From positions 7,375,178-7,439,177 of the forward strand of contig VUYV01000015.1 in NCBI GenBank assembly GCA_008711295.1: 64,000 nt of DNA. The letters run 5' to 3'. The DNA is from Anarhynchus alexandrinus. Taxonomy: Eukaryota; Chordata; Aves; Charadriiformes; Charadriidae. The translations under genes and the position numbers were made by a program. Below the pieces are notes generated by a model. That model searched no databases and was not told the origin of the DNA. It was given only the letters and a program-made list of their open reading frames with translations. This document shows positions 23,793-37,962 of this stretch, one piece after another. The first letter of the stretch is position 1. Each line of letters starts with the position of its first letter.

Positions 23793-25074
23793 GAGTGAGG
23801 AGGAAGTCAGTTGTCTGGTTTGGGCCTGAGTTATTTATACTCATGGGAGTATAAACAAATTTAAAAAAACCCAAACAAAACAAAACCAACACTTTCCACT
23901 TGAACTGGAAAGACAAGGGATTACCTGAGTAGATCCCATTTCTAACATGTCTCAAAGATCTGCTGCCTTTTACCCCTATGTAAAATCAGTGGGACTGATA
24001 AGTTATCTAAACCACAACAGCAGGGTGATGAACGCCACCTTAGCTTTTCCTGATGGATAAGTTACAACTGTGGTCAGCACTTCCTGAGAATCCACAAACT
24101 ACTTGTAAGGGACCCCTGAAAGGAAATTAAGAAAAGCTAGCCTGTTTGCAGGAGCTTAAATTTATTGCATGGTGCTCTACTTCTCTGTAGCAGAGAACCC
24201 CTCTGTTTTAGAGGGGTTCACAAAAACATCAAAGGATAAAAATCATCACGCTGGGAATGTTGCCACTGATCTTTTTCTCCCACCAGGCTGCTAGGAAGAA
24301 AGTTCATCTCTTTTGCATCTGATCCACTAACACAGTTGCTCAGAAGACAATATCAGACAGATACAGAGTCTCAAGCAGGAGCTGAGTCAGTACTTTGTTA
24401 GGCTGTCTGAGCTGTCCTGACAGATGAATTGTGGTCAAACTGAACAGAAACTGACAACTCTAAAGGCAGGTGAGCTCTTCTGAGGCTCTACCACATGTGG
24501 CATGTTAGAATTCACCCCAGCCTGCTGGGCAGAGACTTCTTCTCAGTGGCCCTTTCTGTACAGATTAATATGAGAAGCCAGATGATCCATGCCTGAATCC
24601 ATATGTAAAATCTGTATTTTACAAGTGACCTCCAAGTACACACGCTGCACTTAGCCAATCTGGGAGACAGCACTTTGAAGGAGGAAGAAGAGAAAAACGC
24701 ACTCAGCGATTTAAGACCCATTTGCTTGTTAAATATGGTGATCAGTTGGCCGAGAACTTGGCACAAACAGGTTGTGATATACTTCCTGGTAGCTGTTCCA
24801 GACACTCTGACCAACTCCTTTCTCAACAGAAATCACTGATGGCTGTCCCACTGCTCCAGCTACTCACCAAGAGAGGTTATGTCCAAAAGAAGTAAACATC
24901 CATGACACAGGATGTAATAGAACAGGACCCACCCCGCATTTTCCCAATGATCTGAGTCTTGCTCCTGACTTTCAGGAAGCCATAAAATAATTTTTCAATA
25001 GTCCGGAGCGGACAAAGCATTAAAATAAAAGCCCATTGATTAAACACTGCTTTAACTGAGGCTGTTAACGAAGA

Positions 25075-25260
25075 CTATCAACCCCCGTCGCCGCCAGCCG
25101 CCGCGGGTGCAGTGACCGCCGGGGAGCAGCAGAGGGCACCCGCAGCCCACGCCAGTGTCCCCGTGTCCCCCCTCCGCCTCGGCCCACGCTGCCACCCCAC
25201 TCAGCGCGGCTCCCCGCCACGCGTGGCTGCTCAGCATCTCCATCTGCGCTGCAGTTTCAC
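25075..25260. promoter_or_regulatory. orphan CpG-rich patch inside a SKOR2 intron
   Basis: About 185 bases are strongly enriched in CG dinucleotides (for example CCCCCGTCGCCGCCAGCCGC at the start) inside an otherwise AT-rich intron. No splice sites or recognisable coding sequence accompany it. It may be an intragenic CpG island or an alternative start site. Confidence 0.4.
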
Positions 25261-28126
25261 GATGTCACCCAAGAACCGGGAGAAAAAAGCGTTACGTTTA
25301 GTGTTCGGTACAGGCTGGGCATGAAGCACGTCTAACGGTCAGGTTACAGCGGGCGTTCACACTAGAAAGTTTTCAAATATAATTATATTTGGTTAATTAT
25401 TTCGTGCTTAGCTTCAGCTTGGTGTATTCTAGACATCTCTGACACACCAAACGCCAAGGCAATTTATTTGGAAGTCTGACTCCTCAGTTACGCAGTTTGA
25501 AAAATTCCAGTTCAGGATGAGTGAAACCATTGTTAGGGCAAAACCTGCCTCTGATACCCACTGTTACAAGAGATGCCTTAATGATCATGCACCACTCTTC
25601 AGGAAGGACTAATTTAAGTTGTGTATTCCTTCAGCGGTGAGAAGAGCCAAAAGAAACTGACTCTGTGCATTTATATTGTTTGTAAAAAAAAAAAAAAAAA
25701 GCAATTAAGCCAAATTCTGGGGCTGGTTATACCAGTAAATTTTGAGTTTAATCCTACAAAAGTATACACCTATGATGCTGTAAGTAAAATTAAAGTCTGA
25801 GTATGCATTTAAACACTCCTGGTTTTCTCTTTGCACTTCTATGTCAACCAGAATGGGGGCAGCTCTATTAAAGCAATAGTACGGTGTCCCAGGTACATAC
25901 AAACCAAAACAACCTACCCCTGTTAAAAACAAAACAACAATAACCAACCAAACAAAAAACCAAAAGTAAACATGCTTTTTGTGTATTCTGCATCAAAAGA
26001 TTTAATTCATTCATGCCAAAACCCAAGAAGGCCAAAGGAGTTCTATTGTTAGCACGTTCAGCTCATTAATCTTAATTCTAGATATAACTATACAAAATAC
26101 ATTCACATTAATGAATTAAAGTAACTGCTGGGATTATCACATCAAAAGCACTGACTCCACTTCAGTTATCAACCAAAACATCAGTGAAGATTTCTGCACC
26201 CAGCTTCAACAAACACACTCATTATTTGCAGCAGTCTCTCTGTTCTTCATATGCAAACATCCTTTTATCAGTCTCACTGATACACAATCTGCCTCACCGA
26301 TATTGAGGATACCCAAATGTGAGCATAAAGACTTACTGATGATTTGACAACATTTCTATTAATAATAATTAAACTCAGGCAGCCACAGTGAGTGGAGAGG
26401 TCCTGAATTGTTGGTGCGGTACATTAAATGTTGAAACTAGTCTCTGTAAGTACATTCGGGCAGCTCTGTTTAATGATTAAATGACTATTTGTCTTTCCGT
26501 AGCATGCATCAGTAAGTGAAAACGGTGTGAATTACATGATTGTATTTCTTTTCCTGCCCAAGAAAAAGCACTACACTGAACCTTGTGATTTCTCCGTTTC
26601 TTGTAAATCAGAAAAACAGCTGGCTCACTGGAAGTCTGGGGTATCCAGTTTCAGTAACAACTTCACAACTGGGCCACAACGTGAACAGCAGAGATGATCC
26701 ATTCTCTCCCTGGGAGGGAGAGTGAGTTAGCTCCAAGTTCAGCTGACACAGGAGATAAAGGCTGAAGTGGGCTCACAAACTTTGTGCCTAAATATGTTTC
26801 ATAGCAGGAATCAGACAGGTCACCTGCCTGGAGTCCAAAGCAATAGGTGAAGTAGTTTTCAGGATGACATCCTAATTACCACCTTCTGTGCCAATGCAAT
26901 TCACAGATCAAGCCAAACTCCCTGCCTGGCATTAGGAGACAAAGGGGAACACAGTAACAACTGGATGCATCAATGGAGACCAGCAGCAAAAAATCTCCAA
27001 AGATGTTCAGGACTTGAATTTCCTCCATAAACAACCTCCTTCAAGCACCCTCCATGTCTCATTGAAATCTCTAAAGTCAGCAGGAACAGGGAGAAGGAAT
27101 GTTCGGCAGCTCTAAAAATAAGGCCACTCCTAAATGCCTTTAAACATAGGTGCACAAGTTTGACAATCCTGGCCTTCAGCTTTATTTTTATGTCCTAACT
27201 CATCAATTAGAAAATGACAGTACCAGGAGGCTGGACAATGCCTTCTCCACAACCAGGGCCTGTGACAAGCACAAGGAAAATTTAGATGCTTGCGCACAGG
27301 GCTGATTCAGGTAAGTGGGGATCTTTGCCAAGCCTGCCTCAAACCCTTCCTGTTGAATAATGTCAGACTAATCACAGAAAAAGCAATAGCAAAAGAAGCG
27401 TTAGCTGGTACCCTCCCATTCGTTATCATGCCCTGCTCTTAAAACCATACTAAGCAGTTCCCAAGTAAGAAACAGCTTCACATACTCCACCCCTTGCTTG
27501 TATTGGATTAAGTATGTCAAGCTTTCAAAACAGCACAGTTGTACGCAATGATCTAGAGTTGCACTAACACACACATATGCAAAATCCCTCTTGATTTTAA
27601 AATAACAAGCAAGAGCCCAAACAGCAATGTGCGCCTGCACAGAACTGTGTTTTGGCAACTCAATCTTCTACTGCTGAGTTAAGCACTTCTTCTAGTAGCT
27701 GAAATTTGAAAAAAGACGCATCCTAAGGTTTATTTGCCAGTGAGAAGCTGGCCTCGCACCGATTCCCTACTGAGGGCTGAAATGCACCCCTTGGCAACTC
27801 ATACAAGGTAGAAATATTCTATTACTTAAGGGTTTACTGATCCAGCTCTCACGTTTCTCTCAGAAGAAGTATCTCTCAGTGTTGAGTCAACACATTTCGT
27901 TCAGTTGAAACACGAAGACCCATCTGGTTACTGTATGAAAGTAAATCTCCAGGTAATTAGACTCTAAACCAGCTGAGAACTGCATGCTTACATCTTGCTA
28001 AGTATAAGGTAATATGAGCTCGGTAATAGTACATCTGCATGGCTCACAAAGGAAAAGTTTGAGGAGTGCATTTTAAAAACATAAAGCCACAGTTCGTAAC
28101 ATTTTTAGCAGAGAAGGCCAACTTAC

Positions 28127-28194
28127 AATTTGTAGCTGCTGTACCATTTCTTCTCGGTACGCCAGCTCCCGCTTCATCTGATCTTGAAAATTAT
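28127..28194 (-). CDS. SKOR2: SKOR2 coding exon, coiled-coil part 2
   Basis: The acceptor ctatag follows a C-rich tract, and the donor is AAATT|GTAAGT. The 68 bases read NNFQDQMKRELAYREEM then VQQLQI, from phase 1 to phase 0. This continues the C-terminal coiled coil of SKOR2 and is essentially the vertebrate consensus. Confidence 0.96.
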
Positions 28195-31100
28195 CTATAG
28201 GAGGGGGGAAAAAAGTAGATGCAGTAATTAAAACAGAGACCACACAGCAGAATTCACGTAAGTCACGTTAAATCAAACCCAATCACTACTGAGGAACTGT
28301 GAAGCACTACAAAGCCCTTCACCCAATTAAAAAGCATGCATAATAACTTCTTCTCTAGTAGGAGACGCAGTAGACAACAGAAAAACTGTGGAAAAATCAG
28401 ATTCAACTACTTCCCCAATTAGAAAATGTAGGCTGCTAAGGTTCTGTTGCTGGCATTCATTCTTACAGTGATTTTCTCAATGGGCCAGACTCTGCAGTCA
28501 TTAGTCAAACTTCTACCAACACAGAAGAGAAAAGCAAAAACTGCTCTTCTTTGCTTAGGCATAAATCTGTTGACATCAATAGGGATGTCCAATATGTGAG
28601 AACAGAAAGCGTTCAAGGATGCAGGGTTTGATTTGTAGTTTGTAACATAGCGCTGACGGCTTTGAACAAAACTCAGGCTAAAGCTCCATAAACAGTAACG
28701 TGGAACTCAGAAGGGAAAAAGTCTTTGAAATACAGATCCTAGAAAGCCGGGTTACAGCACAGGCCAGTCTTCCTGCTCCAGTAACACCTCCTTCCCTTAT
28801 TTTCCTTCTCAGTAACCATTTTAGACAAAACTTCCTTTGGTAGAAGATTAACTGCTGCTCTGTGTTCCGTAACATTGCTGTTGGAGGTTGGGAAAAACAC
28901 AGAAAAATATAAACAAAACTATTGACAAGAAGCAAACAACTTGGGCGAGTTGTATGATAGAGACCTGGGTGCACTGATGGACTATTAAATGGAAGGGGAA
29001 AGAAAACCCATTCCAACCAACATAATTTTGATCCAGGAGACCTGTCCTGGAACACGGGAGCAGCAAGGCAAATGCCAACAGAAAACAGCATGGAGCACCT
29101 CAACACCCAGAGCCTGGAGAAGAACACTAAAAGGCCAAGGCAGCTAAAATGGTTTATTTAGAACTAACCGATTAGAAGAGATAAATAGTCATGCTGGTTG
29201 CTGGGACACTAGCCCTGGACTCGGGAAGCCTGAGTTCAATACCTGCTCTACGGGACTCCATGTGTGTGTCTCTCCATGCCTCCCTTCATCACCACTAAAG
29301 CACTGCTTCAGCTGCCACGTGCATTGGGAGGATTAATGGATTAAATGACTGTGGGATACTTCGATAGCACAGTAATGGGAGTCACAGAAACACCTAAATT
29401 GCAATGGAAGGATTTGAGCTCAGGTGAGCAATGAGCAGCTCCTATTAATCCTCTGCGTGCTGCTGCAGTGCTGGGAGCCCACCCACTCCCACACCAGCTG
29501 CACAGCCTCACCACGACTTCTCAACCCCAGAAGCAGGAGCAGGAATGCAGTGAGGTGAGCAACTCTCCAACAATGGAGAGAAAGGATGTACCTCACCTGG
29601 GGGAAAAGGGGAGGTGGCCCCATCAAGTATGGGTATAAGAAGGGGCTAGGAGAAAGTGCAAGGGGGCAGAGCTCGGTCCTCCTCTTTCACACAAGAATTT
29701 TGCCCTCTCTGAATGATGAGCAAAAGTTGTCGTTTAAAAGGCAAGGAGGCACTTTAGGACAACAAGAAAACAGCAACGAAACAAAGAAAGAGGGAGAAAA
29801 TGTGTCATGCTGAAACCATCAGGACCCAGCACAGCCACACAGAAAAGGATATGATGGATTATCTCAGTAATTTTCTTCAGATTTCAAATAAATGCTCACA
29901 GAAGTTTTCAGCCTATTCCCTCTACTCCAACTCAAACAGAAAAAGAAGTCGACAAAAATAAAGCAGGTTTGCAAGTCCTCTCTTCCCAGCTCCAAAGGAG
30001 CCGTGCAGCATAAAATGATGACCACTCCTGTCCTGGTCACTAAAGGCTGATAGATCTACGCTAGCTACGATTGAGATCCTCCAGTTTCACTCCGAGTAGA
30101 CTGTATGGAGAAATTTTCCTTCTCTTCTCAACACTCTCCTCTCGACTGCCTCTTCGCAGGCTCATCACCTCTCAGAACAAAGAGCTCAGCGATCTTGTTC
30201 TCCTGCACTGCAAATGTCCAAGCTCACAGTGGAAATGGGGTGTTAATGGTAAGGATAGTGTTTTTTCCGGCAGCATTTATCTGACTCCGAATGCTTACAG
30301 ACAAAGCCATGAGCAATACCCAAGAGAAAAGATATGAATATTTAAATAGTTTTCTTAACACAGAATTAAATACTTTAACTATCCAGACTACGTTTCTGCC
30401 ATTTTATTACCACGTTGTTAAATGCCGCTGGACAAAATGCGTGCCAGCCCATACCAAAGGTACAAATCAGCAGAGGGTTCTGGGAGAACGCACTATGACC
30501 GTGCACACGTGCCCATATTTCTACCAGGACAGCAAATTCTGTGATTTTCTTCAAGTGATCTGATCTTTTTTTGGTTTCTTCAAGTGATCTCTGTGTTGAG
30601 AGGCCTTACAGGCAAAGGAAAACCTCATCTGCAGTTTCAAGTACAACAGCAATATAAAAAAAGAAAGGTGCAGACAGCAAAAGACAAGGTCTGCTGTTTT
30701 ACGAAGTATCACAGGCCACATTTCAAGCAGGTACAAGAAGCCACAGAGAAGCGTGCAGCATAGCACTGCTAAATGAGCTTGCAAATAAGATCAGTTCCCA
30801 TTTAACAGCGATTTCCATGAGGAGAACATGGAAACCAAATACCATTTACACACAACACTGCATAGCACTGCTGCGGGTGGTGGTTTGATGCTATCAATGT
30901 GTAACGCCCCAAATGCGCTCAGTTCCAAAGGCAAGACCAAAAAAAAGGTGACTTTCAAGTCAACTCCAGGTAACACAACAGGAACATTTTCTAGGGAGAC
31001 ACAGCATTACTTTCCCCATCTCACACATTGGCGCCCTGCTGAAACAGAAATGCATTTTCTCCTTTTTGAAAGAGATAAAGCAAACTTAAAAGCCAAAGAC

Positions 31101-33646
31101 TCCTCACTTACCCACAGACGGTGCCAAGCATAGGCAGAACCACCCCCACCCATGGGAGTGAGAATTACCCTGGCAGCGTGTTCCTGACCTCAGCAGCTCT
31201 AAGGATGGGGCAGAGATGCAGTTCCCATGGCCAGCCAGCCTAATGCTGCAGTGCGCCAGACAGGGATATAAAGCCTGTTACCTGCCTGCTCTTCGCTCCC
31301 TCCTACAGCCTCAGGTGTCTCCAAGCTGTGATAAATCCATCAATACCATCTTAATTTTACCTCCACCTTCCTTCAGCTGGATCTCTCCCTAGCCCCGCCC
31401 TGTCCAATACCACCACAGGCAGTTGGTAACTTAGAAAATACTTGTTTTGCCAGGTTTCCCAATACCTGACCTAAAGCAGCGGCCCCATCCGCAGCAAGAG
31501 CCTGGAACAGACCCCATCTCTTTTGCTAGAACACGTACTGCTCTAGAGGACAAACCACACTTATCTTGGATTTTACGCTTATAAGCTTTACACAGACCCT
31601 TTTTCTTGTTTTATTATATGCGGAGGGGGGATGTTTTTTTGGTAAATCTAAATCTGTAAATAGGTTTTACGGTCAGTTGTATATATTGTTTATAGCACAT
31701 TATCTGTTTTCTATTTTAATCCTGAAGAAAATTGACCACTACTTTGTGGTACATTGAAACCACATATTTTTCAAACTGGCATACACAGTCGCCACTTCCT
31801 TGGTCGGCCGTATGTGTTCTTTTCTTTTATTTGAATTGTATTTCATGTGGTTTAATTGCAGTGTTTATTTACACGGCAATGACAGAGCATTAATTTTACT
31901 GTAGAAGAACAAAAGGATAAATGAGTGACCTGAATGGCAAAACTCCAAGATGCCATTTTGCCAATACCACACATCAGTGTTTTGATCTACACAAATTATT
32001 TGAAAATTACCTCACTCCCAAACCCAAGTAATGACTGAATTTATGCTGAAGGATGAGGTTATCCTCCTTTCATTAATATCTGTATCACCTCAGGTGGCTC
32101 GTCTCCTTTATTTATGAAGCTGTCTACATCTTTCAATATTTGGGCTAAAGATGGAGTCATTCCCAGAGTCCTCACACTTTCATGCTTCCCTGAACTTACC
32201 CTATACAATGCTACAGAAAGGGGAAAAAACATATTTTCTTTAAATAATAGGAAAATACTGACTGTGTTCCCATCTTTTCCTGCAATCCAGGAAGGTGCAA
32301 CATTCCTCAGCTTGCAGCAGTGGGTTTTGGTTGACTGACTTACCTCAGGGATAATAACCCAATACTGGGTTTTGTCCCTGGAGTTTTTAATGAAAGAACT
32401 AAGAGGACTAACAAAACAGAGAGTTTCTGAACTCTTCAAGAAACTATAATAAACCAGTACAAGGGCATTTTGTGTTGAGGGCTGGTGAAACGTTTCAGTC
32501 ACACCGGCATTAAGAGAAGTTAGCAAATGGCAGAAGACCCTGATAATTAGTCTGGGAAGGTTTTAATGTATCTATCTGGGTTTACTGTGAGTCAGGTAAC
32601 GGTGCAGTGCTCCATCCACATACAGTCTCACAGGAAATCAAGGACAAAAATCAAGAGTTTTAAAACGCAGAGTTTAAAAAACCTCACATCATCAACGTTA
32701 GGAAAATATTGAATGCAGACTTCATGAAGAATCAAAAGGTGGGTGCAAACACGCTTTTTCCTTTTCATTTAACACTGAACTGGGGGGACTGGCTGGGCAG
32801 GCAGCTGCAGAGCTGTGACAGCCAGGCACGGGGAAGCCTGCACGACAGTGCTGATCCCTGTGTGGTGCTGTATTACAGATGGTGAGAGAGCAATGGATAT
32901 GCCCTGATCACTCCAGCTCTGCAACACTACATTCACTGCATGTTAGAGTGCCCTTACTGTGTCTTCTACCTTGTCCCGATCTATGTGGGATTTCTCCTGG
33001 ACGCATGCTTTTCCCTGTTGCCGCCAGTGTAATTCAAAAGGTGTCCATCAATAGGTCTTTTTCCATACCCTTGTGCATGCAGTTCAACTTTCTGGCAGTT
33101 TCATGAAAACCCTACTAATTGTCGATTTTATTTTATCTAACTGACGCCCAACACATTCCATCACCCCTGGGTAGCACCCTGCTCATCAGCCATGGTGAAA
33201 GGGCCATCTCAAATAGCCCACCTCAAGAGGAAAAACCCAAACAGGTCTTTCTACTCCTTAAACACAGGTCAAATCACTTCTCCAGCATCAGCTAGAACCA
33301 CCTAAAGATGACTATGAAGTAGCCTGCCTTCAAATGCCTCCAAGAGGCTAGTTAAGATCACCACTGTCACTGTACCCCAAGAAGCCCCAGACATGTTTGT
33401 CTACTTGCTGTATTAAATGTTATCAAAACCACTAAAATATACACCAAAATAGACATCCAGCTTCCCATTTCCCCTACAAAAGACTTGCTTGGGCAGCCTG
33501 AAAAACCACATCAGAACTGCCATCAACCTCAGCAGAACTATGTTAAAGATCCTGCCAACACACCTGAGAACATACCTCTCCCCTTTTAACAATCTGACAA
33601 CAAGCAACCACCCACAAATAACACCAAAACCACAGATGTGTCTTAC
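28195..33646 (-). other. SKOR2: SKOR2 intron
   Basis: This 5.45 kb intron carries a MIR-like SINE remnant at 29195-29381. Two long open frames (28678-29127 and 32059-32526 on the minus strand) have no recognisable homology and no expression signals, and I treat them as chance. Confidence 0.85.
29195..29381 (+). mobile_element. MIR-like tRNA-derived SINE remnant
   Basis: The sequence has the layout of a degraded MIR-type element. It begins with 'GCCTGAGTTCAATACCTGCTCT', split as in a tRNA B-box region, then shows a CT-rich middle. It ends with 'GGGAGGATTAATGGATTAAA' followed by 'TACTTCGATAGCA'. It is strongly diverged, and only the overall similarity supports the call. Confidence 0.5.
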
Positions 33647-33745
33647 TGAAGACTGGGAAAGACGCATTTCCTTTCAACACCTGGAATTCTTGTTCTAGTC
33701 TCCTCCGTAAGTCGATCTGTTCGAACAAAACCTTCTGGAGTTCTT
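33647..33745 (-). CDS. SKOR2: SKOR2 coding exon, coiled-coil part 1
   Basis: Acceptor ttttctctttgttag, donor CTTCA|GTAAGA, 99 bases, phase 1 to phase 1. It reads EELQKVLFEQIDLRRRLEQE, then FQVLKGNASFPVF. This is the start of the C-terminal leucine-heptad coiled coil typical of Ski/Sno/CORL proteins, which mediates dimerisation. Confidence 0.97.
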
Positions 33746-34133
33746 CTAACAAAGAGAAAAGAAAAGTGGTTTTGCTAATCTGTATAAATAATTCTTGAAA
33801 GAACCATTGCAGAGCAATTCATTACTGTAAGACAAAATATTTTAGCAGTTACAAAAAAAAAAGTGTTGCATAGACCTACAATAGATTTTGTGCAGAAAGC
33901 CATGAATATAAATCAATGTAATATATTATTTTAAAGTATTATATTACAGTGTCATGTATTGATTGATATATATGCATTAATCTCAATTATATCCACCCAA
34001 AGGTCCATATATTATTCATATGTTACTTGACAAGCTTAAAATATGGTGCAGAACAAAAGTGCCCCCTATTATCCTCATATTCTATTAAAACAAAGAGCAG
34101 TCTTATAACGTAAGAGGCCCTTATTTATTTTAC

Positions 34134-34199
34134 CTTTCCCCATGTTTTCTACATCCTTCTTCAGTGAATGAGGTGAATTGGTTTCTTGTGTGTGTTCGC
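34134..34199 (-). CDS. SKOR2: SKOR2 coding exon
   Basis: Acceptor tttctcttttttaag, donor GAAAG|GTAAAA, 66 bases, phase 1 to phase 1. It reads GEHTQETNSPHSLKKDVENM then GK, matching the linker before the coiled coil of vertebrate SKOR2. The downstream intron is only 388 bases. Confidence 0.95.
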
Positions 34200-34950
34200 C
34201 TTAAAAAAGAGAAAGAAAAAAGTTACTGATTTACCGATACTGCTTTTCATCAGTATTGTCTTTACTATGCAACTGCTTCAGAGAATCTAGAGCAAAAAGG
34301 AAAAAAAAATACAGAAAGAGTAAGATTGAGGTTTATCTACAAATTCCTGTGTGCGTAGCACAAACCTTTGCAGGACTTGTATTTGCTTCTAGTTTATTGA
34401 AGTATCTACCTACACCACGGCCTCCTGCTGTCAAGACCTGATGTCTCCTCCATACCTTGGAGCGCTCCTCTTACATGTCTGCCGAACTGATCCCTGCTTT
34501 CACTTTAATCCCTCTTGAAGATGTTCTTATCAGAGAACAACTAGGAACGAGCTGAAAACAGGGTAGAGCCTTCTCTACAGTCTCATTTCCTCTCTTCACA
34601 ATGGGAAGTCCATGGTATCTAGCTGGGCAGGAGCCTGTTCCCAAATCCACAGACAAAATCCTTTTTGCACCAGCCTCTTTGCCTTCATCAGCTCTTTAAC
34701 TTTACCGTCTTCTATGGCACGGGCTCATTGTAACTGGATATAATTTATATCCAGCTGAGATAAAATTGACATTAGTGATATTTGCATCTCAAGGATATAC
34801 CTCTGAGGTCAACCAATTCAGAGACTTCTGCCTTAGGTCGCTCACAGAACTTTTAATCATATAGTAGTAAAGAATTTTCTAGATAACAGAATTTTACTAT
34901 TTCCAGATATACTCATGCTATTTCTTTCAGCCCTTTTCCTTTACAAATAG

Positions 34951-34994
34951 AATAAAAATAAAATAAAACAAAATAAAATAAAACAAAATAAATT
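34951..34994. repeat. A-rich simple repeat (AAAAT/AAAAC units)
   Basis: Imperfect tandem AATAAAAT and AACAAAAT units in a SKOR2 intron. Confidence 0.85.
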
Positions 34995-37941
34995 AAATCT
35001 TCACACGGCATTAAGTTCACCTGGATGATAGTTTGACTTAAATATGAACCCTCTGACAGAAGGTGTTATTTTCATTATCCTCTGGAACGGTGAAATTTTC
35101 CTCTAATTTCTATGAACAGGGTTTTGAAACAAAAAGCCAGGAAAAAATGTTTTTAAAATAAAACCCACCACTTTAGCTGAAATTAATGGGAGGTTTTCTA
35201 TTATTTACAGCTGAAGTAGAAATGGACTCTCAATAATTAAGAAAATATTTGGTAAATAAGCATTATTGAACTAACTGCACTAATTTTTGGTTTAGTCCAG
35301 CCAGTAAATACACATCATTAACTCCACTGATGAGTAATCGCAAGACATATGTACTTATAAAGCTACTCATGTGTTTATGTATTTGGAAGAAAGAATCATG
35401 GAGGGTTTTTTTTAAAAAATAAAAAGCCATATCACTGAATAGGTCACCACACAACAGGTAAGACAGCAGCTACTTAAAAAACCCTTACTGTCACCATACA
35501 TTTGATAGTAGGTCATCACAATAGGCTAATTTTAAGGTTGAATTGGAAAGTCTTGGCTTACATGCAGTCAGAAATCTTTTTGCAAAACATTTATTTCTGG
35601 TTTTAAAAATCAATGCATTCTTATATCCAGTAAACCTGAAGTCATAGTATATGAAATATATCCAATAGCTGTGCATTTTAGCATCTGTTAGCTCTTCATT
35701 CTTTTAAAAAAAAAGGCAACCACTCATTCAGGCATATACATTTACACAACTGATATCTGCTGCCAGCGATTCCATTTCAAAAATCTGTTTACATAACACA
35801 ATGATTAAAAAAATCATTTTCGTATGATATTTGAGATAAACAAAGTATTTTCTACAGGTAAGTTGTCTCACCACACTAAAAGAAATAGCAAGCTTAAAAA
35901 TACATCAGTTTTTGGGCAGTGGTTTGAGGTGTTTCCATAATGTAAAATGGTCCTTTTTTTTTTAGTTAACATAATTCTGTTTTAAACAGAATTGCTAACG
36001 AAGTATTTTGTTAGAAAAATCAGAGTACATAAAATGAAAAAGAAGGAATTTAGGTTTAGGAAGGGCATTTACTGAATTATAAACATTAGTATGTTTTTCC
36101 AATCAATTTATTTCATTGAGGCATTCTCTTCTGAATGGTTTATGCGCAATTTTGAGGGATAAGACTCACAAAGAGAAGGTAACCAGATTTTTCAAGGGGA
36201 AGGCAGAAAAAGGGGAAGAGACTAGATCCTAGCACAGAGCTTGGCGGCAACGTAGCTCTTTCCCACTTGCTCGGTTGAGCTCTCAGGGCCGTATGGCTGC
36301 CGGCTCGCTCGGACTGAAAGAACGGCATCAAAAAGAAAGTAAGGGCATGTAGCATGAAGAATAACTTCTCCAGCATCTGCAGCCTCCCTACTAAGCTACC
36401 GAAAAGGCTGATTAGAAAATCCTCCAGCCTTGCCCCTGAAATAAGCAAAGAACAGGATGGGAAAAGTGAAGGTATTTAAAGGCAAAACCCAGCATATACG
36501 GTTTTAAAGAATAACTGCATTTTTAAACTGCTTTCTGATGTTCAAAAAACCCCTCAACGTTATTATTGTTAATGCTAATAATAATCAGATGGGTTTCACC
36601 TCTCCAGTCCCCCTGAAAATGATAATCAGGAGCCTGCTCTTCTCCATTTTTCCATACTTCCCAGAGGCCTCATCATGCGTTGTGTACTGTTCTACCTTAA
36701 TTGAAAGGGAGGAGGTATTGAATATTTAACCAGCTTCCTTTCTCTTAAATGTTAATTAAAAGCTAAATAGGTGTTTAAAAACAAACAAACAGAAAGCCCA
36801 AAGAATTTTAATCAGTCTAAGAAAAAATCACTTCCCCTCCTAATAGCTCCACCATAACTCTCTTGGGCCTTGTCTACACACAAACTTGTAGCAGCATTTA
36901 AAACAGCAGCACTGAAAGCTGTGCAGCCCCCCGGTACGGAAACCTAGGTTTTCTTTAAGAGAGGCCTATTTCAGTTTAGTCAGAAAAATCAAACTCTACC
37001 TCAACTGCCTATCGGTTAGGGGGAAAAGGGGATGAAGTATTCATAGCCAGTTTGCAGCGCCTCTGCTAAAGCTTTTTGGTACCTCTGTTGTTCCCGATTA
37101 GCTTAGGTGCACAGACATTGTTATCTGGAATAAAGGTACATGGGTTGTATTTTACCCAAATTACTTTCTTAACCTGGAATGTGAACATCCACCCGTGGTG
37201 GAAAGCAGAAATGATGCCTGTGAGTAGACACACCTCAAATTTAGCAGTACTCTGAAAACCAGAGGTCCCAATTTGTACACTGACACAACCTCAGCTCTTG
37301 TGATGCCAACATTTTATTAGCTCTACCCGCTGGAGTAGTTAAGATTTGAATTTTTAATAAAAGAAACAAACAGAAACATTTCTAAATTTATTCTCCCCAA
37401 AATAAATGCACATTGCCCTCGATGTACAAGACCAAACTAGATATAGCCAGGTTACCTCTTCATGCTGTGCCATCTTGAGCAATCTCCTGCAATCCTTCCT
37501 CAGGAAGCTCTAAAAGCTTCTCCTCAAAGAGCAGCTGAAGATTTCCACGCTGGCCCAAACAACTCCGCTACATCAATGGGCAGCTGATTTGCCCCGCGCA
37601 GAGCTCCGATTAACTCAGCTCTCCTAACTCTCAGCGCTGTGCCTTGTCCCCAGTCCGTACTCTCTCCAATTCTCACTGCATCTGCAGTGTCAGACCGCAT
37701 CAACCAAAATCATCCACCCGCCTGTTTCTCAGTGTCGGCTCTATTATTCCTGGACGGTACTTAAATATCACAAAGCACAATCTGCAGCTCACTCCTACCA
37801 GGTGAGCTTTACTGCTGCGAAGCCTGCAGCATCGATGGTCTACCATAACTTAAACATCCACTGGTATTTTTAGCTGCAGAGAGAGCTGCCGGCAGACGCA
37901 AAGACCGCAGCAGTGAAGATGTCAGTATCTTCTGGCTATAA

Positions 37942-37962
37942 ATATATATATATATATATATA
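37942..37962. repeat. (TA)n microsatellite
   Basis: About ten TA dinucleotides, followed by a short CA run, inside a SKOR2 intron. Confidence 0.9.

Larger units (their letters stand above)
19081..28126 (-). other. SKOR2: SKOR2 intron between the last two coding exons
   Basis: This 9.05 kb intron has the expected GT and AG ends. It contains a sense-opposed CR1 at 23550-23792, a small CpG-rich patch at 25075-25260 and a poly(A)18 run at about 25683. I see no other gene. Confidence 0.85.

Noticed and set aside
28678..29127. 149-codon minus-strand frame with a hydrophobic start
   Set aside because: Intronic, no recognised domain, no promoter; length is within chance expectation.
32059..32526. 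155-codon minus-strand frame
   Set aside because: Roughly one frame of this length is expected by chance in a window this size. It lies within a SKOR2 intron with no splice or homology support.
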